Shown here: piece after piece, positions 12,847 to 24,518 of the stretch
How the letters are laid out: each line of letters opens with the position of its first letter
Position numbering within the stretch: the first letter of the stretch is position 1
Source: Ischnura elegans
Taxonomy: Eukaryota; Arthropoda; Insecta; Odonata; Coenagrionidae
Direction: 5' to 3'
Length of the DNA: 64,000 bases
Assembly: GCF_921293095.1 (NCBI RefSeq)
Contig: NC_060259.1
Location: forward strand, 46,853,812 to 46,917,811
The notes under the pieces: model-generated
What the model was told of the DNA's origin: nothing
The model's database searches: none
The model's input: the letters and a program-made list of their open reading frames with translations, nothing else
Translations under genes and position numbers: made by a program

Positions 12847-13902
12847 ATGTCACGTTTCCACTCCATCTCGCCTGAAACCTCAGACTATATTGTCTATGAA
12901 TATCCACGGATGCAAAAATTGTTGCAGACCGTCGAATTGTCTTTAATCCAGAGGGACCGTTGCGAAGTTATTTATTATTTGTAATTATCTTTATTCGTAG
13001 CTACTTAAATTTGATGCTGCTATTGCCCACACGCAACTTCCAACGACAACTGATAATTATTACTAATGTTAAATAATAAAACATAAAATTCAATTTTTTC
13101 CAAACGAATTTCATGACTAAATTAATACATTAACACCCAGTGAATCATCATGAAATTAAAAATCAAGGAATGAAGATTATACAATATTTCAGTTACCTTC
13201 TAGGGGTGTAGGGGTGTTTGGCCATGCTTTCATCTAGTGCAGTTATAAAGTACATTACATTGAAACTTAACATGTGGAATTGAACGTGAAAATTTACGAT
13301 CACTTAGATATGTAATTTAACGCAGCTTCATTTGCCAAAAATCTTGTAAGCGTAAAAAGCTAAGTGGTAAATATATGGGAAAATGAGGAATCTCTTCACA
13401 AACAGATTCAAAAACGGCATACAGATTTAAACATTATTGGCATCTTACGTGGAGAAGTAACCTTTTACAATTGAAAAAATACACATTTTAGAACGAATTT
13501 AATTGGTAGAAAATGGCTAAACTAGCAGACATTATTATTTTTATCTTTGCCAAGATAAGGTGGAAAACTGTTTTGGTATTTTTTTCTCGAAAAATTTAGC
13601 TTTTTAATGTCGCAATAGCGAAGATCAACTTCTTTGTAACTGCCCGTTTCTCAGTTGTCTTTGCCTACAATGCTCGTGTAACGCTTCACATAATATTCCT
13701 TATTTTTGAAGGAATATATGTATAACAAATTTCATTAAAATATTAGAGGTCCGAGGAACATAAACTTGCTCTGTTCTTAACTTTAATGTGACTTATTACA
13801 GTTAAAAATTACATGATGCTGTTGCAGCGAATTTAAAATTATTGGAAATCTATTAAGAAAAACAAATCAAATTAACGACTTGAAAAAATAATGTTTCCAC
13901 GC

Positions 13903-13975
13903 CGGGGACTCGATCTAGCAATCACCACCATCGCATTCGCACGTTTACTCCATTAATCCACTGCATTGTAAAACG
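13903..13975 (-). mobile_element. Possible degenerate tRNA-derived SINE head
   Basis: On the - strand a B-box-like AGATCGAGTCCC lies about 50 bases after a weak A-box-like TGGATTAATGG, within a block that reads like a decayed tRNA (GCAGTGGATTAATGGAG ... CCCCGGCGTGG). No body or tail can be assigned. Confidence 0.35.
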
Positions 13976-15656
13976 GATAATAAAAACCAACAGTGAAAAC
14001 TGGAGAAAGTACGCAGTAAATGCACACTAAATAACCATTAAATCCGATATATATTGAAACGGAATGATCAATTTGCAAGTAACATCTCCCTCTGAGTGAA
14101 TTTATCTTCATTGGCAAACGCAATATTTTCGGTGAGTGATCAAGGAAAACAAAATGAGTAAGGGAAACTAAAATTCTCGATAAGCAGATGCGGCGCCACA
14201 AACTTTGTCCTAAAACTTTTGAAAGTGACTGTATATACAACACTCTCTCCTTGGGATCAACTACGGAAGAAAATGCTTGGGATTAGTCGCATCCCACATA
14301 TCCCATCCAAGCTGCCAGTAACATTTCTGGAACGCAAGCATTTTCTCCGGGTGTTGAGCATAAAGAGAGATAGTTGTATGTACGTTTTCGTGTGAGTGAG
14401 TATTATCTCAACCAAGGAAACCTTAGCGAGGCCCCTTTCAACTCTCGCTCCAAAGTTTCCTTCTAAGTTGAGTGAGTTGTTGCTATGGATTTCCATTTGA
14501 GAGGCTGCGGTAGGTCACAGCTGCAAATCTTCCCGTTCCAGCAAACCAATACAGTATTTTGTGATGTACTTGTGACGCGATCCCTAACGTATGGCCAATG
14601 GAGACTTCTGTTTTACTATTGAGGCCATAGAGCTCACTTTACCTTTTCTATTACCGGAGTCATCGTAAGAATTTTCCAAAACCAGAATCCAAAATAACAG
14701 ATGAGCAGTTAAGGCTGGAGGCGAATATCAAATATCACAGCAATATGAGACGATAGTATGAGTAATATCTAGTCAGTGGTAAATCTTTCAAAGATGGATA
14801 ACGATAGCTCACCTATAAGAAAAGTGGCAATTTAAAGGAGACTAAGCAATACCTACGCCCATCGAGAGATATGAGGCTCATTTCATAACCGCATGAGGTG
14901 CAAATCTGCCGATGATGCGAATGTTAGAGAAACATAAAACTTCGTAGGGTTGGCAGTATATCTAATAACCCCACGTATCAACAAATACTCCCTAAACGAT
15001 AGTTTCAAAATCAAATTAATAATTTCATCGAAGAAACGTGAGGTCAGTGCTTTACAGGAGCTATCTCATCATAAATACTTCAGCATTCTAGCATGCGTAT
15101 CAATCAAGAATACACGTAACCATCCCCTATCCTTGAAATAGTGATTCTAAACGTACGTACATCTCTTTTAAACTAGTCCTTTCTGAGAAAGCTATGGTGT
15201 TAATCGAGGCCTCGTTGAATAGACGCATAGAAATGAAAAGATGAACTGCTTTTTCCCGTCGCAGCCATAATTATAGCCACATGCGATCCAAGTTTCGTCT
15301 TATCATGACATAACCTAGTGCCGTAGATATCAAGGTGCAAGAATTTTTCAGAGCATAAACGATGGAGATAAGAGTCATTTTCATGCCTCTATCTCTTCTT
15401 CCAATATATCCACCAATCTTAGACTCCCCAATGCAGCATCTAAAACCTGCCTAGTGCACTGAAATCGGAATTTATATATGACTCACCATTACCATATTTT
15501 TCGCGTCGTTTATTATTTTAGAAAACTATTTTCACCCACTCTTCGGGCTAATATAAGTCATTAACAAATAACTCTAACATAGTATAGCCGGTTTTAGACG
15601 TGTATAACTTATTCTAATCTAATCGAATTAGAACCAACGTTTTCCTTGCTGCATTC

Positions 15657-15914
15657 ATGTGTTTCCAAGTGCTTACTGTAGAGGATCACAGAGTAATCTT
15701 TGCAACGTTAAAAATTGATGTAGTGTCAGCCGTAACACCAAAACGCAATATTTACTTATTTGATAAATGCAACTTCACAAAATTTGGCGAGATGCTTAAT
15801 GACTCCTACAAAAAATTCTTAGTTACAACAAAGGACCAAAGCACAGACGTAACATGGAAAAACTTCTTAAAATTCTGCGCCAAGGGATCAACGAACATAT
15901 TCCGCAAAAACTGA
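15657..15914 (+). pseudogene. LINE copy 1: endonuclease C-terminal fragment
   Basis: 85-codon frame holding the end of the endonuclease domain: the DHRVIF block corresponds to the SDH signature with its Ser lost to 5' degradation or mutation, followed by RNIYLFDKCNF, which matches the equivalent block in the - strand copy (RRVYLFHKANF). Translation shifts frame near 15,880 into the next segment. Confidence 0.8.
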
Positions 15915-16564
15915 AATGTGATAATAAGGAACCTCGCTGGTACAACAACGACGTCAGAAGGGAACTTAGGAAACAGAGAAAACTATACAACTTGTACAGA
16001 AAGTCCATTACTACACGTAATAAGTTGAAGGACCTTGAAACTAAAGAAAGTTACGCTGCACAACGTTCAACAACCAAGAAATCAATGCGCACTGCAATGC
16101 GAAAGTTTAAGAAAAAAGTACTTGGAGAAATACTCGAAGAAAATCCTAAATCATTTTGGTCGTACGCGAGAGAGCTTCAGGGAAAACATTCAACCGTAGA
16201 TTCGTTATTTGATAAAGATGGTAAACTTGTCACCGAAAATATTGACAAAGCTAACTCTTTGAATTCCCACTTCGAAAGTGTATACACTACTGACGATTCT
16301 CAATTCAATTTAGACATCCCACATACTGACGAATCGATGGAAGAAATATCTATACAACGTGATGGGATAACTAAACAACTACAATCGATTAAGAATAGTA
16401 AATCACCGGTTCCGGAGGGAATCCCCGCGCGTGTCTTCAAGGAGTTAGATCCACAGATCTCACCTTACTTAGAGATCATATTCAAGAAGTCACGAAGGGA
16501 AGTTACCGCTGGACTGGAAAATTGCAAGCGTTACACCCATATTCAAAAAGGGAAACAGACATGA
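15854..16564 (+). pseudogene. LINE copy 1: linker and first RT block
   Basis: 236-codon frame with the basic linker (PRWYNNDVRRELRKQRKLY), the GKLVTENIDKANSLNSHF block and the RT entry block SIKNSKSPVPEGIPARVFKEL, in which the usual PGPDGI reads PVPEGI. It ends by a frameshift at about 16,540-16,560, after which NYRPISLTS continues in another frame. Confidence 0.85.
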
Positions 16565-16640
16565 CCCAGGGAACTACCGTCCGATTTCATTAACATCGAT
16601 TATAGGCAAGATACTCGAGCATATCATCGTTAGCTGTATC

Positions 16641-17300
16641 ATGACTTTCTTGGACAGACGTAACTTCCTCCATGACTGTCAGCACGGATTCCGAAAAGGT
16701 AGATCATGCAAAACTCAGCTCGCGCTCTTTCTTCACGACGTTTTAAAATCTGGTGAATCAAAAAGACAAGTTGACGCACTATTTCTAGATTTTAAGAAAG
16801 CTTTCGACACTGTACCTCACAACAAACTTTTATACAAATTATAGTCATGCGGATTAAACGAGACAGTTGTAAACTGGATACGCGACTTTCTCAGAGATCG
16901 TAAACAAAGAGTAGTTCTTGACGGAATTTGCTCTGATGTTGTAAAAGTTACATCAGGTGTTCCACGAGGAAGCGTAATCGGCCCCCTGTTGTTCATTATA
17001 TACATTAATGATCTCTGCCCCCGCATTAGCAGTAAAATACGCTTATTTGCTGACGAAGCTGTCATCTATCGCGAAATTTGTGATCACTCTGACTACGAAA
17101 TTCTATCATCTGACCTAAACAATGTTCATTTGTGGAGCCAAGAGTGGGGACTCGAACTTAATTTGAGCAAATGCATGGCGTTACATTTCTTGCGGAATTC
17201 GTCCGATTCTAACCATGTTTATGCAGTGGATGGTATTAACATAAAGGCAACAGACGAAGTGAAATACCTGGGAGTTACGATAACCTCGAACCTCACGTGA
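16641..17300 (+). pseudogene. LINE copy 1: RT palm, with stop and FADE change
   Basis: RT core read through an internal stop at 16,842 (after HNKLLYKL). Contains QHGFRKG, ALFLDFKKAFDTVPH, SGVPRGSVIGPLLF and LFADEAVIYREI. The second catalytic aspartate of the usual FADD is Glu (GAA). A TGA at 17,298 replaces the Trp expected in NLTWGTH, and the reading then continues into the thumb. Confidence 0.88.
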
Positions 17301-17363
17301 GGAACACATATAAATAATATTTGCGGCGTAGCCCTGAAGAAATTAGGATTCGTCAAGCGTATT

Positions 17364-17789
17364 GTGAGAAGATTTTCGGATGAGAAAGTGAAAGAAAGGT
17401 GCTATTTCGCTCTCGTCCAACCGCACCTTGAATATGCAGCGAGCGTATGGGATCCGGTGCAGAAAGACTTAATCCGCAAACTGAATAAAATACAAAGGAA
17501 GGCTGCGCGTTTCGTCAAAAACTGCTATGGGCGTATAGACAGCGTTACCCAGATGTTAAGCGAATTAGGTTGGGAGCCATTGGAGACTCGGAGGCTGCGC
17601 GCTAGGCTTAGATTGTTTGAACAATTGAGAATGGATATCTTTAAGAGCGACACAGAGAACATAATATTAGAGCCACACTATATTTCCAGGTCCGATAGAA
17701 GCGATAAATTAAGAGAGATGTTTTGCCGAACGGATAGATATGGGAATTCGTTTTTCCCCCTAACCATAAAGGACTTTAATAAACGCTAG
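17364..17789 (+). pseudogene. LINE copy 1: RT thumb and C-terminus
   Basis: 141-codon frame ending at the natural stop of ORF2. It includes CYFALVQPHLEYAASVWDP, NKIQRKAARFVKN, LGWEPLETRRLRARLRL and the terminal FFPLTIKDFNKR. The same blocks occur in the fragment at 61,654-61,986 with about 75% identity by eye. Confidence 0.88.
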
Positions 17790-17910
17790 TACCAACCTCG
17801 TTAGAGTACTTTTTTTTTTTTTTTTTTGCTGTAAACGGCTGGTGTCCTAACACCCCCTGCCACACGCCTTTTAGGTGGCTTGCGGGGTATTATATAGATG
17901 TAGATGTAAA

Positions 17911-20900
17911 ATCTAATTTTTTACGTTTTTGTTCGTTTCACTTACGTTTTGGCAACCCTTTTGAAAGTATTTCGCTATCTTCGTTATTAATTTCATAGTT
18001 TTCTTAAATTTTAAAAAGATCGACAGCATTTTCCCAAACGATCGAATAGCTTTCTTATTAAAGGGCAAGAAAAATCACTACATCTTGTCTCATATCCACG
18101 CGAGTAAGCTAGCAATATGGCAAAGAATGAGATGGAATTCGGGATTACCAATTGACAAGGAGAAGCTTTTGAAGCTCGTAAGAAACTCCGCACTCAATGG
18201 AACAGAAAGGCTATAACCCATCCTAGTCCCAGGGTCAATTCTCTGCTGAGATAAGTCGAGGAGAGTGAATGGGAGCTATCCTCAGCCAGGGCAGCGTAGG
18301 GAAGGGTGGCCTTTTATCTCTTCCGCATTCCACTTTCAAAGGCACTCCATCAACACCCCTCCCCATTGACGCAACCCTCATCCCTTGCCGTGAAATGGAG
18401 ACCTCGTACGCGAATGGGAAGTTTATGCTGCTTGAAGAACTAGGTGTTGAAAAGAGAAAGTACCAATGTTGCCGGTTGCCTGAAAAGTAAAATTTTCACT
18501 TCTAAATGCTTTGAACTCTTCGTTATTAGTATCATAATTTCGACGTTTTCACGGTTTTATTTCAATTTTTCGCGCGATAGTTCACAGTTTTCTTTACCGG
18601 GCCGCACTTGAAATAGGTTATCTCTTTTTTGTATCGGTATTTGGTGTTTCTACCAGATATTGACGCAAATGTATTTAAATACAAGGTATATTTCATTATT
18701 ATCATGGAAATCACATTTTATACTCACCCAGTCCTTGCATAATTTTTATCAATTGATTCATAATATGATATCACATTCATCTCGCTCTAGTTCCTGTAGT
18801 TCAAATAGAATTGACGAAAGGACTCAAAGCGTTCACGTCCACACGCCGTCATAGCGAATACGGACTGAAGAGCATATACCTTTATCTGAGATGTGTAAGG
18901 GGGACTCCTTAAGGCGGAGTAGACGAGTGTAGAAAGTAACACTAAATTCCTTTCTGCTACTGGCTTTCAAAATTGACACACATAGATGCTTTCGTGGTAA
19001 AAATAAATCAACGGTGTTGATGAACGTTGAGTATATGCCTATTTCACTCGATTTGTGTAGCAAATATAATGCAATGGCCGATTGCGCAAAATACTCCACC
19101 TAAAAATTTGGGCAGAATGAAACCGACCATTGCAATTAAATGAGGATTGGTACTTAACGACGCAAAGAAAATTTTTTTATCATGGAAACACTCCTATTTA
19201 TCTCGCTATGAAACCCTATTAAGCCCTTTAAAGCCTATTCATCCTGCTGGCGTATTGTGTAGGTAGTAATACGCATTTTAGGGAGTAATGAAAGAGAATA
19301 ATGGTAGTGACTATGGTACAGTTCGTCAGGATTAGATTGCCGTACCCGTCGGCAATATTGGATCGGTCTTGGTGGAAGAAAGAGAGAATAAAATGGAAAA
19401 CACACAATTGTATCGACCGTTCATTCTCAGGCCGAGTATCAGATTTCAGAAATGGAATGTGACCACACCTCCTCATGTCTGAGTCTGGCATTCTATGCAC
19501 CAAACATTTTGAAGGGCACCCAGGCGAATAGTTGCGAACATTCGCTGAGATAATCTAGGAGCAAGTGAATATGTGATATTATTGATAATCTAAGAGCACT
19601 GATGTGATGATAAGAGGCAAGCAAATGTCGACCATATTTTGTACCTACTTGCAGCTACAAGCCAGAATGACCAGAGTTTGTGAATAGAGTTGTGATTATA
19701 AGTCATACTAGACTACTCCAACAATTGAAGAGAGGAGTCGTACACTACCCGCCACCACTGTTACATGATCTTCAGAAGATACAAGGATTCTTTCGTAGGG
19801 TGGTTTGCATTTTTCCAAGAACATTTAGTATCAGGTTTCCCTAGTGTAGACTCACGCTACACAACGCCACCATTAAATGATAGCGTGAAGCTCCTTTCTT
19901 CACACCTACAAGCCCATGATAGCCTTAAGACATTCCTCGTACTCGTACTTCTCAACCCAGAAACTGTCAAGGGCAATGTAAATCCGATTAGTTAAATGCG
20001 ATTAGCCGCAAGTTTTTTAATGTAATTTCATTATAAAACAATCCAAGGAAATAATCATCATGGTCGCGCAATATTAGCCCCCAAATTGCGTTTTAAAATT
20101 TCAGATGAGTTTGATTAAAATTCACTAATATCCAGGGAAAACTCACGGAGTTTTCAGGTTTACATATCACACATTGCTGTGATAATTTACAATCACAACT
20201 TTTGATGATGAATATTACGTTCCTAATGACGGTCTCAAATTTAAATAGGTTGACAAGTTGGGCAAAGAATCTCGATCATTCCTCAATAATTCGAGCACTA
20301 GCCGAGCCTTATGCTAAAATAACGTCAGAAGTGGCCAAAGGTCAACGTGTAACGTTAATAATATCACAAAACTCACTAATATAGCAAACTTCAGTGCCGA
20401 AAAGGGAGTTTCCGTTGCAAGAGACTTTAATCTGAGGATCACTCACTCAAGTAATGACCGCCAAAGGCAGTCGAGCCAAATTTTGACTCATTCATACGGA
20501 AAATTTTCTCTGTCATGGGGAAATTATGGTTGAGTTAAAGTGAAAGAACCGATAAATAATTATTAACCTCATCAAATTTGAGAAATCCATTGGGAACAAT
20601 AATATTTATCTTCAAAATTGTTTTTTTTTAACTGATAGCCGCATTATCTTCCGTAGAAACCCCTAATAACTTCGGCTGTGATCAAGAAGAAATAAAATTC
20701 ACTAATTTATTTCTCTCGGGGCACTATATAAAAGATATGTCCCTAATAAGAAAGATAACATTTGTGCTTTACCGTACCATTCATTCAGCGTCCTCGAAGC
20801 TTTATACCACGTCAATCCTTACAACTACCTACGACCGACTACAAGGCAAGAGAAGGAGGGATGGGCCTTACTTCTGGTAGACATCCTACAGATCTTGGGC

Positions 20901-23900
20901 CGTACTTCGCATGTTAACCACGGTGGCAAGTGTTTGTTTACGTGATTTGTATTCCTTGGGTAGTCGGCGCCGTGATCGCTAAAGGTTCGACCAAGCAGGC
21001 GGAAACTTCTAAACGGTGGCTCCTCAGGCCGGTAGGGTCCAGGGACAAATTGAACCGAGGTCGGAAGTTGGTAAAACTTATGTAAGATAATTAAGGTAAA
21101 AAAGTACGTTTGGAATTGATTCTTTTCGCGCGCTACGAAACGGTTGAGTCTCACAATTGAGTTGTCAGTGATTGCTAGGATCAATTTTGATGTCAATGAA
21201 CTTGATAATCGGTAGTTAGTGCGCCAGCAAGAGGGGAAAAGCAGTTATACTAATCAGGTAATGGAAAAACTATGAGAGCACACAATTAAGACTCTGCAAA
21301 CTTCTCCCAACAGTACTTTAAGGGTAAGGAAATGGCTTAAGCTACTAAACAGACTTCTAATAAAAGTGGTTTTGCCATATAAGATTCCCATTTGGTTATT
21401 ACACAACGTGTAATATTTCTGCTCTCTCTATCTATTAAAACATTATTTATCGTGTAAATATTTACTGTTATAGTATAAATTTTATGTAGACACCGATGCC
21501 ACATGTATATATAAGATACCAGTGTCCCTTGAAATAACTAAATTACATTGTGATCGAGAGAAAATGGTCATAATAATTTAAAATTACAATGAATACCTAG
21601 GAAGTGAAACCTTTAAAAAATTAAACAAGATAGATACAAATTTTACTAACCCGAAAAAATGTTATTTTAATTCTAAATGTATCTTTCGCCGTATACATCA
21701 CAAAGGAGATGAATACAGCGATTTAAATGCTTGCCAACGCTGCCAAGAGGTGCACGTGTGCCACATTCCAGATCAAATATTCTCCAAACGGAACACATAC
21801 ATTGGCTCTCCGCGAATCGGACTTGGCTTGTACCCCATAGAAATTAGCTAAGTGAAAACTGGCGATGGAATCTATAGTGCCGTCTCCGTAAGGATGTGAG
21901 CTAGTTTGAGTAGTGGTTTAGCATATGTTTACTACGTAGGCAGTAGATTTTGGATACCGTCCATGATAAATTTTACGCTAGAGTAAAATGAGTTTAAGAC
22001 GATAGCAAGTGATACATCTAGATAGAAGAAGGATTGAAGACCTAAGTTACATTTATGCTCTGTTGCATTGAAAGCATTAGCAGAATTTATACGCAATGTA
22101 AACGCATAAAATGCAGATTGACTAAATCGGAGAAACTCCACAACAAATGCAGTGTTTCTACGAAACGCAGAATAATTTTTTTTTCTATTTTATAGCATAC
22201 TTCGCACTACACACGGCTGTAGAAATAATTTCTCTAACGCTTCATGATTAAACTAATGAGACAAATAACTTTTAACGGTTTCGTAAGTTAGCTTTAATAT
22301 GCTATTTATGGCCATATGCCAATATTTCTGTCGACCCCATAAAGTTTAGAAAGGCTAATGATATCTTTTAGGAATGCAAAGAAACTGTTTTCATTGCATG
22401 CTCTTCTGTGTGAATCGTGCTGTCGTATCACAATCTTAATCATAATCACTTAATTTACATATATTTTACCGAATTTAGTTTACATATTGGATTTTCGATG
22501 GAAGAGCAGAGAGCTTAGTGAGAGATAAGAAGGACTTTAAGTTCAGGGAGGATAGCATTTGAGTTGAATGCATTGACTTTCAAAATTCTCTATTAATTTC
22601 ATTGCGAGGGTGATGATGTCACCACCCTAATCGTTACGCTCTCGGTTCAGTGATGACCTTGTTCACCAGCCGGTTTCTTTGGCAACTACTAGTACATATT
22701 TCCACGAAAAAATCATATTCATTCAAATTTTAATATTCTATTTTCTTCTCATATCACTCTTGTGTGGCTAATTTTTTACTAAAACAATCAGGGGCCGCGG
22801 GTTATAGACTCGTACGTTGTGTTGGCGGCACCCAGGAATGGGACATGCTGGCAAGGGCATCTCGGCGCGGGCCACCTTGGCACACTTGCCCGCACTGTAA
22901 ATATAACATGGCCACACACAATAATGATAACAACAGCACAATTAATACCCGTAATCTTACATTATTTGTCTTTAGCTCACTGAGTAAATGTTATAAATGC
23001 TTTCTTTAAATGCTTATAGAAGAAATATTTATGTTTTAATATATCTATGTCGTTCTTAGTCATTCTTTAAATGCATCAAAATATCCTAGGGAAAAATTAT
23101 CAATAGTTTCTTATAGCAACACAAATCATATTTTTGAACATCATTCTCTTAGTTCCAACATGGTGGGTGATGGTTTAATGTTGAGTACTTAGTAAAATCT
23201 GTTTACTGGGAAAGTTCAATAAAATAAAATTTCAATTATATGGTACAACAATAGCAAATCTGATGGCTGTTTTAGGCTGACAAAATACAGGCGGCACCCA
23301 CCTCAAGTCATTTTCGCTCAATATATTTAATCGTGAATTATTAAAAAAGTTTTGGTTAGGCACGACTCAAAAGCTTCCGTATCACGTTCGGTAGGTGAGT
23401 TTACTCACTGTACCCCCATTATGTTGCAAATCTTGCATCCGAAATGTTTCTCTTATAAGATAAAAAAAGCACGGAAATGGCCGCGAAGTAGCTCTGATTC
23501 CGAAACTCTTCAGCGTTTCTGTAGAGTTTTAAATTTACTCGGTTTTTAGATTGAAAATCTTGGAAATGTTTGTTCTTGATCATATAAATAGAAAATAATC
23601 GTACCCCTTCAATTTCAAAACTTAGACATAGTGATTTGTGCCAAATGCCGGCTGCCAACTGAACAGTGAACTGCATGTCATTTTTCATTTTAAAATAATT
23701 TAGAAATGTGTAAAGCGGTAGATATTTTGGCATATATTGGCATTGTGCATGTCAAAAATGCTCTCGTTTTCAGTAAAAACTAAGAGTGCAAATTTCAGTT
23801 GCAAAATATTTTTTCCTTGTTGCTTTGAGTGCTAAATCAAGCATTGGTGAATTTCCAGTGTTGTTAATCAAATAGTGCTTTGCCTGGTTATATGAGGGGC

Positions 23901-23978
23901 ATATGCATATTATGTGTATGATATAATAATGGATAATTACACGCAAAAATTGATTTATAATGTCCTTATCTTTCACAG
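17911..23978. other. Non-coding DNA upstream of the TM2 exon
   Basis: No exon or element I can support. Two patches are richer in GC (20,820-21,080 and 22,785-22,910) with no recognisable content. A TM1-encoding exon, expected to carry a GN-x-x-V type motif and a phase-0 donor, was looked for by eye here and not found. Confidence 0.5.
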
Positions 23979-24069
23979 GTGTCCAACATGTTCATATTGA
24001 GTCTTGCAGCTGCAGACCTAACAGTTGGAGGAATCGTTATGCCCATTAGTTCTGTATACGCCATAACAG
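23979..24069 (+). CDS. Histamine H1-like GPCR, internal exon (TM2)
   Basis: A 91-nt coding exon, 30 codons plus one base, for the second membrane helix of a class A amine receptor. It starts right after a good acceptor (pyrimidine-rich tract ending in tttcacag) and ends at a consensus donor (gtgagc). The peptide starts VSNMFILSLAAADL, the TM2 hallmark with the conserved Asp 2.50 in LAAAD, followed by a short run ending VYAITG. The single leftover base G joins the next coding exon at 55,079 in phase 1, giving a smooth TM2-ECL1-TM3 reading through RWVLG. The entry phase is 0, so an upstream exon must carry the N-terminus and TM1; I could not find it in bases 1-23,978. The exon is too short for ordinary ORF scanning. 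The family call rests on the second exon; on its own this exon only says amine-type GPCR. Confidence 0.9.
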
Positions 24070-24330
24070 GTGAGCCATAATTTATATTAAATATTACTTT
24101 TTGGGATATAGATCTAGCATGATTATATGAGTACTATGTCGCATGGAACATGTCCCTTCCCTCTGAGTGTCCGATAAGGTGTCAAATTTCAAACACGCGA
24201 GCAGTATATAATGCATTTACCCTCAATTTGAATTTTTTACTTACTTATTATTTTATTTTTCATTTTAAGTATTTAGCATTGGAGCTTCAACAGCTACTTG
24301 CAGTTTTTGTAATTGGTTTGAAAATTTTTA

Positions 24331-24518
24331 CCGGCCTCGTTGGCGGCGGGGTAAAGCCTGCCAATCAGGTCGCGGGTTCAAGTCCCGCCTGGGTAAGTTA
24401 CCCCGATCCAAGGCATGGCTGTTTGTGTACGTTAAATTGTTGCATGTTAATAACCCCGATGTAAAAGGCCATATAGAGCTCTTTTCAGTGGTATGGAAAT
24501 AAATGCATTTATTATTGT
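24331..24518 (+). mobile_element. tRNA-derived SINE, family 1, sense copy
   Basis: The head has an A-box-like TGGCGGCGGGG and a clear B box (GGTTCAAGTCC) in the context GTCGCGGGTTCAAGTCCCGCC, followed by a body containing CCCCGATGTAAAAGGCC and a tail of TATGGAAATAAATG...TTATTATTG. It is the same family as the antisense copy at 2,263-2,448. It lies 261 bp downstream of the TM2 exon donor, inside the long intron. Confidence 0.82.

Larger units (their letters stand above)
10728..15650. other. Mostly featureless AT-rich DNA
   Basis: Apart from the GC-rich open frame, the hairpin and the possible SINE head listed separately, I see no exon, RNA gene or element here. Short open frames such as those near 14.0-14.5 kb have no recognisable content. 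Confidence 0.5.
15650..17910 (+). mobile_element. CR1/L2-group LINE, copy 1 (5'-truncated, dead)
   Basis: Remnant of a non-LTR retrotransposon ORF2. In order it shows the end of an APE-type endonuclease (DHRVIFATLK at about 15,687), a linker rich in Lys/Arg, reverse transcriptase motifs (NYRPISLTSI at 16,576, QHGFRKGRSCKTQLAL at 16,680, FLDFKKAFDTVPHNKL at 16,783, SGVPRGSVIGPLLF at 16,954, FADE at about 17,047), the thumb (HLEYAASVWDP at 17,427) and the C-terminal FFPLTIKDFN. The 3' region contains a T19 run and a tail ending in atagatgtagatgta. It is broken by frameshifts near 15,880 and 16,560 and stops at 16,842 and 17,298. The catalytic FADD reads FADE. The APE endonuclease and RT layout place it in the CR1/L2 group; the exact family is unknown. 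Confidence 0.9.

Noticed and set aside
24331-24405. Intact tRNA gene
   Set aside because: Only the A and B boxes are tRNA-like; there is no acceptor stem or clear anticodon arm, and the sequence continues into a SINE body and tail.
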